A stretch of DNA of 64,000 nt from Meconema thalassinum (lineage: Eukaryota; Arthropoda; Insecta; Orthoptera; Tettigoniidae), in the NCBI GenBank assembly GCA_946902985.2, contig OX336388.2, positions 126,147,894 through 126,211,893 of the forward strand, read 5' to 3'. The notes below the pieces were generated by a model. It worked only from the letters and a program-made list of their open reading frames with translations. It did not search any database and had not been told where the DNA came from. Shown here piece after piece: positions 33,346 through 44,030 of the stretch (the first letter of the stretch is position 1; every line of letters begins with the position of its first letter). A program made the translations under genes and the position numbers.

Positions 33346-33469
33346 TGAGACATCGATGAAAAGCCACATTTTACTCTAGCCTGTGCCAAGACAAATGCAA
33401 ATGTACTGCATTCATCAAGAGATGGCAAACAGGCCAAGTTAATGTCTGCGCACTCTAATTGGTATAAAA

Positions 33470-35140
33470 CATTGTCCCCGATTCTTGGATACAACGGGTA
33501 ATCTCGAGAACCACTGGATGGATTCGATGTGGTTTTCACCATTCTGTAAAGGATTTCTCGAGGAAGATTTCTGTAGAAAACCATTTATTTATGATCAAAG
33601 GAAGCCGAGCAGTAACGATTTCAGTGAATCGATTTGAAGAAAAACCTGCCGTCCGTGTGCCTTTTAAGCTTACTCTGGGTAAACCGTTAAAAATATTTAT
33701 TGTTCAGCATGAAAAGTTCTACAGAAAAGTCCACGACAGCAACCTGCCCCGGCTTCGCCCGGGAACAGTTATGAATGCATTATTACGTGATAAGCGCGTT
33801 TTTTTCGATGTCATTGAACTGCGACCTATATCCGTTCTACGTCTCAGCATGATTGGTTAAAATCACTGACTGGACTATTAATTATATTATCATGGAGATG
33901 CATGTGCAACCAATTCTTGTCAGTTGTAATTTAAGAATGGCGAGGTGCATGAAACACAATCCCCCTTCCATCCAATCTTAACTTGACTGTGTATTTTGCG
34001 GAACGAACAGGGCCGTGGAGAGCGAGTACGGGCCCCAGGGCTAGGACTTACGGGCCCCCTCCATATTGTTTCGTCCCCGTTACATCATGTAAATATCAAA
34101 TTTGCAATTTTATTTTTAAGGCCCACTAAAAGACTTTAATTTTTTGAATTTACTATTTTTTGGAACATACTAATTATGTTCATTGTAAATTTGCAATGTC
34201 GTTTCTGTTGTATGTGACCGAACATTTTACTATCTCTCTTCACGAGATCAAGTTCAACGCCTTTCACAATCTTATGTAGGTTAGCGGCTTGTAGTTGAAA
34301 TATTATGTAGAAATTTTCCTTCCTATAAACAGTGGAAACTCGACTATTTCTCTGGCCGCCGCAAAGATATGAAGATAGTGGTTATTTACATGTCCTCATT
34401 ATAGTATTTTGTAGCATATTCAATTTATTCAGATACATTGAATATAATAAAATGTCAAATTTGTTGGCAAATACGTAAAATTGGGTAAATTTGTTTACTC
34501 TGGGATTTTCTACTTTTACGGGCCCCTCGGCAAGACCGGGCCCCAGGGCTGCAGCCCCGTTTGCCCCTCCCTCTCGTCGGGCCTGGGAACGAAACGTTCA
34601 CAGGCGAAATGAAGAAAAGCCGAGTTGCACTTCCAGGGAAACTCCAAACACAACCACTCTTCTCTGAAGTCACAACTCAACACGACTCGACAGTTTGCTG
34701 CTGGCAGTATCTGGGATAATAGGCTCTCCCGCTAGCTAGGCTCGTCCCTAGCTGGCTCGTAAACTGTCGTCTCAGTAATTGAATGGAGATTGTTGGAAGA
34801 AATAAAAACGTAAAAACACTTATAATGGGCGATGTATTGAAGATAGAGATATGCTCTCGCGGACTTTTTTGTAGAACTTTTCATGCTGAACAATTCTTAC
34901 ACTCATACTATATTGATTTTTTTAACGGTTTGCCCAGCGTAAACTTAAAAAGCGCACGGACGACAGGTTTCTTTTCGACTTTTTCACTGAAATCGTTACT
35001 GCTTGGATTCCTTTGACCACAAATAAATTATTTTCTACAGAAACCTTCCTCGACATATCCTTTACAGAATGGTGAAAACCGCATCAAAATCCATCCAATG
35101 GTTCTTGAGATTACCCATGACATCCAAGTATCGGGAACTT
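33470..35140. repeat. Inverted repeat structure interrupted by a hAT MITE
   Basis: About 110 bp at 33480-33590 (minus: TTTACAGAATGGTGAAAACC, GGTTCTCGAGATTACCC) recur on the plus strand at about 35030-35140. A second block at 33662-33730 (CTGGGTAAACCGTTAAAAAT, TTCAGCATGAAAAGTTCTAC) mirrors 34870-34955. The small plus-strand frame 33591-33860 is not convincing as a gene. The arms probably delimit an old DNA element, but no TSD was fixed. Confidence 0.55.
34008..34585. mobile_element. hAT MITE, 578 bp
   Basis: Left end CAGGGCCGTGGAGAGCGAG and right end CTCTCGTCGGGCCTG; both ends are G/C-rich with GGGCCCC blocks just inside. The 8-bp duplication GGAACGAA is perfect (34000-34007, 34586-34593). 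The interior is AT-rich without coding capacity. Confidence 0.9.
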
Positions 35141-35570
35141 TGTTTTATACTAAGTAGAGATACGTCGCACACTATAGGCTAAGTGTTTTTACGTTTTCAT
35201 TTCTTCCAACAATCTCCATTCAGTAGAAATTTAAATTACTAGATTCGTAGCTAGTTAATGAGCTTGTGAGTGAGCCTATCACCCCAACTTCGGCCAGCAT
35301 CAAACTGTCGTGTAGAGTTAAGACTTCAGAGAGGAGTATATGTGTTTGGAGTTTTGCTTTTCACCTCGGCTTTTCCGAATTGCGTCTGGAACCAAACAAA
35401 AAATGCATAGTGGTGGAGGTTAGCTTATTTGCCCGTAATGATACGGACGATAATGAAAATACAACTGACTCGCATCTAACTTACATAGGCTACCAGAAGA
35501 GATGAAAAGAAAATAATAAGGGAGATAAAAGACGGGGAAAAGAAATGGCTCCAGCCCCCATAGAATGAGA

Positions 35571-35572
<2 letters not shown>

Positions 35573-35604
<32 letters not shown>

Positions 35605-35775
35605 GATTTATTCAGGGACTTTGCGACATCATGGTCATGTAACCCCGTGTACTTAAGTGTGTGTGGAATTTGTCTGATAGCCTGTGGTATTGTAATAGCT
35701 ATAGGTATTCGGGTGTGCATTTGTATGTCAATTGAGGATTGGGAAGGAGACGGCCGTGGCCTGTGGAAATTGCAC
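35573..35775 (-). repeat. SINE family G fragment with (TTG)n
   Basis: (GTT)n at 35573-35606, then a plus-strand view of the family's 3' part: CATGGTCATGTAACCCC, GTGTGTGGAATTTGTCTGATA and GACGGCCGTGGCC, matching 37863-38272. The tRNA-like head is absent, cut off by the SINE A fragment that follows. Confidence 0.7.
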
Positions 35776-35794
35776 TTAACCACCTCTCTTGCAG

Positions 35795-35978
35795 TGAAAT
35801 TGGTCGCGGGGTCAAACCCGGCTGAAGTCGTCAGTTTTTTTAAGAGCGTTAAAATCCCTCAGTAAGCCTTCCTTCGGAGGGAAAGTTAAGCCGGCGGTCC
35901 CAAGTCATAGATTTATGGCATGAACGAGAACCTTCCACTCTAACTACACTTGTGTGAAGCCAAAATTTGTAGGTTAGA
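35795..35978 (+). repeat. SINE family A, 5' half of a split copy
   Basis: Box B-like GGGGTCAAACCCGGCTGAAG, then GAGCGTTAAAATCCCTCAGT, CCTTCCTTCGGAGGG and TTATGGCATG, up to GTAGGTTAGAATT. The family's missing 3' half resumes at 47105-47383. The 11.1 kb between is inserted DNA. The extreme head is absent. Confidence 0.8.
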
Positions 35979-36069
35979 ATTATTATTATTAAGCGTATGG
36001 AATTTTACATAATGGACAAGTATATACAATATTATACAACAAAACCTGCAAAGAATACATGGTACTAAG
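35979..36069 (-). repeat. LINE 3' UTR and (AAT)n tail, continuing at 46715
   Basis: On the minus strand this is the end of the LINE whose coding tail is at 46725-47072: after 46715 the sequence jumps across the hAT to 36069 and ends in (AAT)n at 35978-35991. The tail abuts the SINE A half, marking the LINE insertion. Confidence 0.75.
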
Positions 36070-36832
36070 CAGGGGCGCACCCAGACTTTTGGTTTGGAGG
36101 GGGCTTTCCTCAATAACATGATTTCAGCTATGGAAGGAGAGTGTGTATGTAAATATGTATATTTGAGATCATATGCATAAAAAGATATTATATAAGATCA
36201 TACTGTAGATTGCTCTGTTAAAACCAATACAAAAGATGCTATTGGACTGGAGATTATTTAAACAAAATGTGCATTGGTTTTATACAAATTTTAGTTACAG
36301 TACCATTGAGCTAAGGTTATACAAGTAATAAAAAGGAACTGCATGATTTTTATCAAGAATTAACTTTTGATCACGATCAGACTGATTACGACTAGATTGC
36401 TCTGCTCACTATTATCATAACTATACATCCAGCTACCAGGATCGTCAGATTGATGTGTAACATCAATTATCTGCAATCATTTACTAAGTTTTGAGTTGTT
36501 TATACCAAGAACTAGTATAGGTTTTAGGAAATTAATAATAACATTTTGATTTTGAATATGTAAATTTAATTGGAACTAAAAATTACATTTTAAAAATTAC
36601 GAGATGTAATTGTATACCATAGTGTTATGGATTGTAACTAATATTTTATGTACTGTACGTGAAAATATATAAGTTATTTTAATTTTCCTTAATAACTAAC
36701 ATTATAGTAAAAAATCTTAAACATTTATAGAATTTCAAGTTGAACTTAATTACACAGGCTGAATGCAAGTTTAAACAAATAGTTGAATACAATTAATGTA
36801 TTAATGAATTAACATTAACGTTGTTTGAATAA

Positions 36833-37156
36833 GGCGGCCCCGTGGTGTTGGGGTAGCGCGCCTGCCTCTCACCCGGAGGCCCCGGGTTCGATCCCTGGCT
36901 CCGTCAGGGATTTTAAAACTGACGTGAGGGTTGGAACGGGGTGCACTCAGCCTCGTGAGGACAATTGAGTAGCTGTCTGACAGTGAGACAGCGCCCCGAT
37001 CACGAATACCAAGATTAACGGCCGAGGGGACCCGACGCGCTGATCACGCGTCACCCCAATATCTGCAGGCCAAATGGCTGGGCAGCGGTCGCTTGGTCGG
37101 CCTTAGCCCGTCATGGGCTGGATAGTGCCAGGGGTTGTTTTTTTGTTTTGTTTTTT
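36833..37156 (+). repeat. SINE family D, full length
   Basis: Head GGCCCCGTGGTGTTGGGGTA with box B GGGTTCGATCCC, body GTGCACTCAGCCTCGTGAGG, GATTAACGGCCGAGGGGACC and GGCAGCGGTCGCTTGG, then a T-rich tail. The 13-bp duplication GTTGTTTGAATAA flanks it (36820-36832, 37157-37169). It lies in the 3' flank of the hAT transposase. Confidence 0.92.
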
Positions 37157-37862
37157 GTTGTTTGAATAAAGTGGAAACTCAAATTTCACAGAACAAAATC
37201 CAACCGCTTAGCAGATTTTTTCAAAACGGAAACTACCTCTGTACTGGTGACTTCAATTTCCCGGTGAATATTCAGTGCTGCTAGTACAGTCAGCCTGTCT
37301 GCACCCATGGTATTCCTAAGATATGTTTTCAGCCGACGTAGTGTAGAAAATTACCTCTCAGCAGTGCTTGTAGTCACAGGGATGGTACACAAAATTCTCA
37401 ACAATGTGTGGATATTAGGAAACAAGTCCTTGTCACATAAATTCAACACATCGATTGCGTTTGTAGGGATACTAGCCAAGACCGACTACAATATCTCAGA
37501 CCGTAACATCAAATCCAAGATGGCGGAAATTGTGGGGGAACAGCTGTAGCGACTGGCGGGCATGGCGCTATCGAAATAGCGGCATATTCGAAGACAAACA
37601 TTCGCATAATTGATTAAATTCTACCAGAAATTACAGGTTTTTATGTAATAAGGCACTAATTCAATATGAAACCCTGACGTACTTCGCTACAAGCAACGCG
37701 AACAGACAGTAGCTAAAAATACAGACATAAATAAAGCAGAGGTAAGACATAATGTTAAAAAAATGCAAGTACTTCTAAATGGAACTACAAGAATAGTCAA
37801 CCAACAACAAAGTCAACCCCTGACACTATACAGCCCATGAAGGGCCTAAGCAAATATAAAAT

Positions 37863-38272
37863 GCAAATATAAATGGTTGTTGCTTATATTAGGGGCTACG
37901 ACATCGTGGTCTTGTAGCCCCATGTATTTGTGTGTGGAATTTGTGTGATAACCTGTGTTATTGTTATGGCTGAACTAGTGTGTTTGTAAATTGGGGATTG
38001 TAATGGGAAGGAAGCGGCCATGGCCTTAAGTTAGGAACCATCCTGGCATTCGCCTGGATTAGAAGTGGGAAAAACTTGGAAAACCACTTCCAGGATGACT
38101 GAGGTGGGAATTGAACCCTCCTCTACTAAGTTGCTTCAAGAGGCTGAGTGCACCCCGTCCCAGCCCTCACTTGAGAATTAAATTTCTTGGCAGAGCTGGA
38201 GAATCAAACCCGGACCTCCGGGACGACAGCCAAGAACGCTAGGCACTACACAACGAGGTGGTCTAAAACAGA
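37863..38272 (-). repeat. SINE family G, near full length
   Basis: On the minus strand the head has ACCTCGTTGTGTAGTGCCTA and box B GGTCCGGGTTTGATTC, then GAGGCTGAGTGCACC in reverse view, AGTGGTTTTCCAAG and a 3' end with GGGGCTACAAGACCACGATG. Related plus-strand copies at 57940-58230 and 58310-58570. No TSD could be fixed. Confidence 0.75.
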
Positions 38273-38277
38273 ATGGT

Positions 38278-38442
38278 AGCACTGAATGAAAGTAGAACGA
38301 ACGATAATATTGTCTATAGTACATGAATTAGCCAAAATACCTTATCAAACAACGAGAAATTAATCAGGGAATGATGTTTTAATAGATGCTTCCTCCTCCT
38401 CTGTATGTAACCCACCCAGCCATCCCAAATAGCATTGCGACT
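38278..38442. repeat. Fragment of the 830-bp repeat family
   Basis: GGTAGCACTGAATGAAAGTAG, AGTACATGAATTAGCCAAAA and ACCCACCCAGCCATCCCAAA match the start of units at 5709-10810. It is cut by the LINE at 38443. Its presence inside P-like element II and in element I ties the repeat to this transposon group. Confidence 0.85.
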
Positions 38443-39830
38443 CACAATTTGGCTTCAGGAGAGGAAGATGCACAATCCAGGCAATTCTAGGTCTTCAAAC
38501 TGAGATTGCGTCTACCCTGTCAGTACCGAAGGGAAAGTTACAATCCATATTCATTGACTTCTCTAAAGCTTTTGACTCGATTAGCAGGAAGAAAATATTG
38601 GAAAAACTAGACAGACTATTGAGAGGTAACTTAACAGCTACACGAAACGTCTTGTCAAAAGTATTTTAGGCTCTAACAATATAGTCATTAACGATGGCAT
38701 TACAACATCAAGCCCAATAGAGCAGACTACAGGCGTGCTACAAGGAGACCCATAAAGCCCTCTGTTATTTATCACTGCTATGGCAGATAATATCACAGAT
38801 ATATTATCAGAGAGGTAATCTCATTTATATATGCAGATGACATGGTGCTCGCTTCAAGTTCACAGGTCGAATTACAATCTGCTCTCGACGCTTTAGAATG
38901 ATGGGCGTTACACAATGACCTTAGGTTAAACAGAAACAAGACTAAATCTATGACCTTTAGGAAAGGGGGAAAGCCAGATTTTTTTCACACTGCAGGAAAA
39001 CCGCTTGAGAGTGTATCACCTTACAAGTAGTCCTACTTAGGTCCTACATTACAGTCAACTGGCAATGTTTTCACACTGCACATCAAGGATAGACCCAGCG
39101 TCACTACCAAAGTCATCAACGACATAAAACATTTGACTAAGCTATCTATAAATGAAAATCCACAGCCTGCTTCCAGTCTCCAACCGGGTCAGGAATGGAA
39201 TGAATGAAGCCCCCATCTAGCGGCGAGGATATGGACTGTGCCGGCTGCCGAGGCCTGACGCACTCCTCTGGGGCAATGATTCAATGAATGACAGATGAAA
39301 TGAAATGATAGTGGAGAGTGTTGCTGGAATGAAATTTTTGACAGGGAAAACCGGAGTACCCGGAGAAAAACCTGTCTGCCTCCGTTTTGTCCAGCACAGA
39401 TCTCACATGGAGTGACCGGGATTTGAACCACGGACCCAGAGGTGAGAGGCCGGCGTGCTGCCGCCTAAGCCACGGGGGCTACTAAGCTATCTATAAAAAC
39501 AGCCTTACAACTTTTGCGGTTAAAAGTTACCCTTATTGTGACTTATGGACTGGAGAGCATTTGGACACATTTAAATATGAAGTATTTGGAACAATATGGA
39601 GCAACTGAAGGCAACTTACATAAAGAAGGCCTTGGGTGTATCAAAATATACACCTTCAAGACCGGTGTAAGAGGTGACTTGCGAGGTTTATAATGTAGAA
39701 GAACTCCGACTTCAAATGTTGCTACCTTCTACTCCAGGATATGTAAAACTCATGGACACACTAGGGTCAAAGGATATTTGGTAGGATTTTTGCGCCACGG
39801 ATGCTATGATTTTTGACGATTGGAAGAGTG
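38443..39830 (+). pseudogene. Non-LTR retrotransposon reverse transcriptase fragment
   Basis: Plus-strand reading with several stops and shifts: FGFRRGRCTIQAILGLQTEI, then IFIDFSKAFDSISRKKI (motif A), GVLQGDP-SPLLF (motif B), ISFIYADDMVLASS (motif C, the YADD box), LNRNKTKSMTFRKGG, and after the SINE LLRLKVTLIVTYGLESIW and ALGVSKYTPSR. This is the RT palm through thumb of a LINE, truncated at both ends. The clade is unresolved. SINE C (39153-39480) interrupts it. Confidence 0.82.
39153..39480 (-). repeat. SINE family C, full length, innermost of the nest
   Basis: On the minus strand the head CCCGTGGCTTAGGCGGCAGC and box B GTTCAAATCCC run to the end CTGTGGATTTTCA. A 17-bp duplication ACTAAGCTATCTATAAA flanks it (39136-39152, 39481-39497). 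The host LINE frame continues on both sides. Confidence 0.93.
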
Positions 39831-40635
39831 GGGGGTACGAGCTGAGACCATTGAACTGTAGGTACTACTGGAACAACTCCTCCCATGGTAACCCTCGCTG
39901 AAAACTGCTTCCTGGTGCACTACCAGGCGTAACTAATCGCACCAAAAACTGTCATACCATTTAACTCTAGGTTGCAAGTCAGTTGATATGTCGTGATTAT
40001 TTTCATATATTTGATCGTACGTACCTCTGTGCAACGTTATATGTATGGTATTGTCCAATAATACGGTAGGTTTACAGTCTACTTTATTTTAGAATTGAGA
40101 TTTGTAATGAAGTAGCCTATTCTGCGTTTATGGATACCGGTACGTCTTACATCAAATTTTGACATAGGCCTAAATAGCACATGACAAATACACGTAGGCC
40201 CTATTGTAGGTTATAAGTCATTAGTCACAGAATTATAACCTACGCTTATATTACAGATTTCCATGGAAACGCCCAGATGTAGGCCTATTAAAGAAATGGG
40301 TTATAGCTGTGAACACTTTTATAAACATGCTACTTGTTTCATTCAAATAGAAACAAACCACTGCTTAAAGATGATGTGATGCGGTACCTGCAATTTGCAA
40401 TTTCCCACAGCATCGGCTTCAGCCACCCAAGAAAAGACCGAGAGTTATTGAACGACAAGTAGCCGAATAATCACTGTTACTTTCTTCATCGGCATAGGCA
40501 TAAAATTTCACATTTTCCAGTATACTTTTATGATGTCAGTCTTGGAGACGATAAAAATAATTCGGCTTAAGGGATCTTCCCTGCAGGACCTGTTCGTTTG
40601 CTGTATGACTTATGTGAGGTCTAAGTTTCCACCTG
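39831..40635. other. Interior of P-like element II, no recognised feature
   Basis: Only a short block near 39910 (TGCACTACCAGGCGTAACTA, ATCGCACCAA) recurs, at about 42072-42105. No coding frame stands out. Confidence 0.4.
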
Positions 40636-40639
40636 CTTT

Positions 40640-40835
40640 GAAGAAAAAGGAGCTTGTAGTTTTACGTGACCGTTAATCTTGTGATCATGAGCCAAGGCAC
40701 CTCCATTTTACGTGGAACCCGAACCACAGGACATGGCATTTCACTTCAAAAATCTCACTTGCAATGACCGTGAATCAAACCTGGTCCACCTTGGTGAGAG
40801 GCGAATAGCTTGACCATTGCGCCACCACGCCCCAT
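40640..40835 (-). repeat. SINE with tRNA-like head
   Basis: On the minus strand GGGGCGTGGTGGCGCAATGG and CCAGGTTTGATTCACGG form a box A and box B pair, followed by a body of about 130 bp. This family is not repeated elsewhere in the window. No TSD identified. Confidence 0.55.
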
Positions 40836-40964
40836 TACATTGAAGAATACTGAACATGTGGGTGTTTTGTATAAATAAAGTAGGCTATGTATTTTTGTTC
40901 ACTAAGAATCTATTTAATTGTTGTAGTTGTTTTTGAATGGTATGGATTCCGTCTTACGGAAGGA

Positions 40965-41660
40965 CTTCATGATGAAAATTAATAAATGTAGAACAAAAAT
41001 ACTGGAATGCAGCCGAAATAAATCAGAAACCTCTATGGAGATCAAATTGGCAGGTGAAAAGCTGAAGGAAGTAGGAGACTTCTGTTAATTAGGAAGCAGA
41101 ATAACCAGTGATGGACGAAGCAAAGAGGATATAAAAAGTAGGTTGGCTCAGGCAAGGAAAGCCTTTCTACAAAAAAGGAATCTGTTGACATCGAATATAG
41201 ATTTAGGTATTATGGAGTCATTTTTGAAAGCCTTTGTCTGGAGCGTGGCGCTCTATGGAAGTGAAACTTGGACTATTGGTGCAGCAGAAAAGAGGAGAAT
41301 TGAGGCATTTGAAATGTGGTGTTACAGGAGAATGATGAAGATCAAATGGGTAGATAGGGTTACAAACGAAGAGGTATTAAGGCGAGTGAGAGAGGAGAGA
41401 TGTATCTGGCGACTGCTAATGAAGAGAAGAGATAGGTTGGTAGGACACATACTAAGACACCCAGGAATAGCAAGCTTAGTTATGGAAGGAAGGGTCGAGG
41501 ACAAGAACTGTAGGGGTAGACCAAGGTTAGAATATGTTAAACAGATTGCCTCGGATGTAGGGTGTGGTAGCTATGTAGAGATGAAACGATTAGCTCAGGA
41601 CAGGGAGGCATGGAGAGCTGCATCAAACCAGTCAAAAGACTGAAGACTCAAACAACAACA
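40965..41660 (+). pseudogene. RTE-like LINE, 3' end copy 3 (longest)
   Basis: From 40972 MKINKCRTKILECSRNKSE-like RT thumb sequence is readable to EVGDFC, a TAA stop (41087-41089), then LGSRITSDGRSKEDI and the open frame 41143-41643 with AFVWSVALYGSETWT, WCYRRMMKIKWVDRVTNEEV, RLLMKRRDRLVGHILRHPG and GRPRLEYVKQIASDVGCGS. The 3' tail is AAGACTCAAACAACAACA. The 166-codon open stretch and near identity with 25369-25887 suggest recent activity of the family. Confidence 0.88.
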
Positions 41661-42405
41661 TATGCATATTCACACACATATGAATGCTGCCTTTGAGTTA
41701 ATAAAAATGTTGAATACCAATTAACATTTTTTCCCTTTATTCTTAGTCATTCCCAGCCTAACCTTATTTTTATTGTAATGTACGTGCGGCTTGTATTTTT
41801 TGCCAGTAGGCCTATAGTTATTGTGTATGCTGCCTTTGATCTAAGGATAAAATGATGAACAAACAGGCTGCAATATAATATTTTATGTTGGCGTATATTC
41901 CTAGCCATTTTAAGTATCAAATTACTACATGATGTTTTGAAATATGTATTTCGGCGTTAAATCCCGCTTAGTTTACCGTTCGCCTAAATGTTCAAAAGTA
42001 CCTCTTTTACTTGTATCTCCTCGTACGTACATCATCCTTTCGTTCGTATACGTCAAATTCTCCTCCTTGACATGCACTACCAGGAGTAACTAGTCGCACC
42101 AACAAACCGCACTTTCCTCCCATACAGTCGGCATTCCAGTTCAATGGCTGAGACATATTCTCACGCGCGTTGCCATACATGGTTTCCGTTATAAACTGTG
42201 TCGCACCAAAAAGTTCCATCATCCGTGTGACGAATGTTTGTGTGAGCGCTGAGGAGAACAATGTGGAAGATCCCACGCTATATTCTGCACATTAAGACAC
42301 GAATCTTTGATATTCCTAAGGAATAACAATTAGTTTACTGTATGATTTTAGATTTTATTCATTATATGCATAGCCAATGGCAGCAATAATCCCTTATTAT
42401 TATAG
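41661..42405. other. Interior of P-like element II, no recognised feature
   Basis: AT-rich, with the 42072-42105 duplicate of the block at 39910. Short minus-strand frame 42007-42276 shows no known domain. Confidence 0.4.
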
Positions 42406-42409
42406 GCTA

Positions 42410-43410
42410 TAGACGAATTTCCAGCTGTGGATGCCATTATTCACATCAACCATCATCAGAACAGTACTGCCAACCTCACCGTTTTGGTACTATGCCGCAC
42501 CAACACCCGACCATTCTAACCTCCGTTTTGTCCAATCCAATGGTTACAGCCTAACACGTCCAGATCAATGGTTTTGTGTCAACCTGCCCCAATAGCTGCG
42601 AGCGGTCAAAGCGGCAACTGCACCAGACCATTCTAACCGATTCTAACGCGTTCCGATGACTGCCTTTTTTTTAACAACAGTGATCTGCTAGTAGATGTTG
42701 TCTCCTCCGCTGTCTATAACCCACCCACCATCCCCATTTATAACACGACTTAGGCCTGTATAGTGAAATTTCAGTTGTGTCGGCCATTGTAGGCGTGGCT
42801 TATTTGACAAATAAGATATTGCCAACCCTACGTATACCATAAACACGGTCGTGTGTTGTTTGTTTTGAGCGGAGAGAGCTATTAGAGCGCACTCGCTTCT
42901 ATCTGTTTGTGTAGGATAGGGGCAACCTGAACTAGCTCCAACAGATGGCACACAGGTACTATCATTTTGTTCTTTATTTCAAATAGCATTAGCCAATAAC
43001 ACACAATTGACTGTTACAAACTCTTTAAAATGAAAATTTACTGTATTATCAACTTGTCATTTTTCAAATTCGATGTGTATAGAATTCCAACGGAAGGCAA
43101 ATCAGTTGGTTCTTGAAGGCTTAATATATAAAAACCTAACCTAGTAGCTGACATAAATCCTATCTTATTAGGTAATGTTTTACATACAAAAACAAACCTA
43201 ACCTAACGCCCGAGACCCCCTTGCCTGTGGTACTAACAGTAATTTTCGGCCAGGCAGTACTCCTACCTAACCTAGTAACGGACATAAATTCTATCTTATT
43301 ACCGTAATGTGTTATATACAAAAAATAACCTAATCTGGGGTTAACGCCCCAGGTCCACTTGTTTGTGATACTAACAGTAATTCTATCTACATACCTGTCG
43401 CATTTTAAAA
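42410..43410. repeat. Diverged repeat-array fragments of the P-like group
   Basis: 42420-42700 resembles the 830-bp repeat (CATCAGAACAGTACTGCCAA, CCGTTTTGTCCAATCCAATGG, TCCAGATCAATGGTTTTGTG). 43150-43400 has two copies of a block with ACATACAAAAACAAACCTAA and GACCCCCTTGCCTGTGGTAC that also occurs twice at 49655-49880. Confidence 0.75.
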
Positions 43411-44030
43411 TCACTGCTTCCATTAGACTGCAGTATCCAATTCAATTTGCCCACAAGCCCACAAAGATTCTTGATTCACGATTCTTATAGAATACATTAC
43501 ACTTAAAGAACTTGGCACTTTAGAACACACTGACACTCATGGTATGTCATTAAAACTACCATCATCTACTTTAACAAACAGGAGTTGTGTGGTAGGACGG
43601 TTGATTTGTGAAAATTGGCGGAATGGCCAACACCACCTACTGGAATGGCATCAGGGGGTTAGAGAATTTTCCTAACCACAACATGCAACTGTTTTAACTT
43701 CGAAAATTATCCCGGATAATATTTCTTATCCATTTCTCTTTCTTTAGGAAATTTAAAAATTGAAGTATCTGCAGCAGTATTAAATTTACAGCCGGGTTCA
43801 CAGATAATAACAATGAACAGACAATAATTCTCACATTAGGTATCACCGGAATTTATAATTATTCACAGTGCACTACACTACTTAAGGTACACTATTACAA
43901 TAAATAACAACACGAAATCACTTAAGATATGCGACATTTGAACGAAATTCTGGCAGCAGACAAACTAAAATGTTGGTTCAACAAATGTAAACAATCCCCT
44001 ACGATTTCCGCCATGTTCTACGGTATCGAT
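43411..44030. other. Right subterminal region of P-like element II with an isolated P-type terminus
   Basis: CAACACCACCTACTGGAATG at 43628 resembles the CAACACCACCTAGAGAG end of the element at 3780, but no partner end is found. The rest shows no coding frame. Confidence 0.45.
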
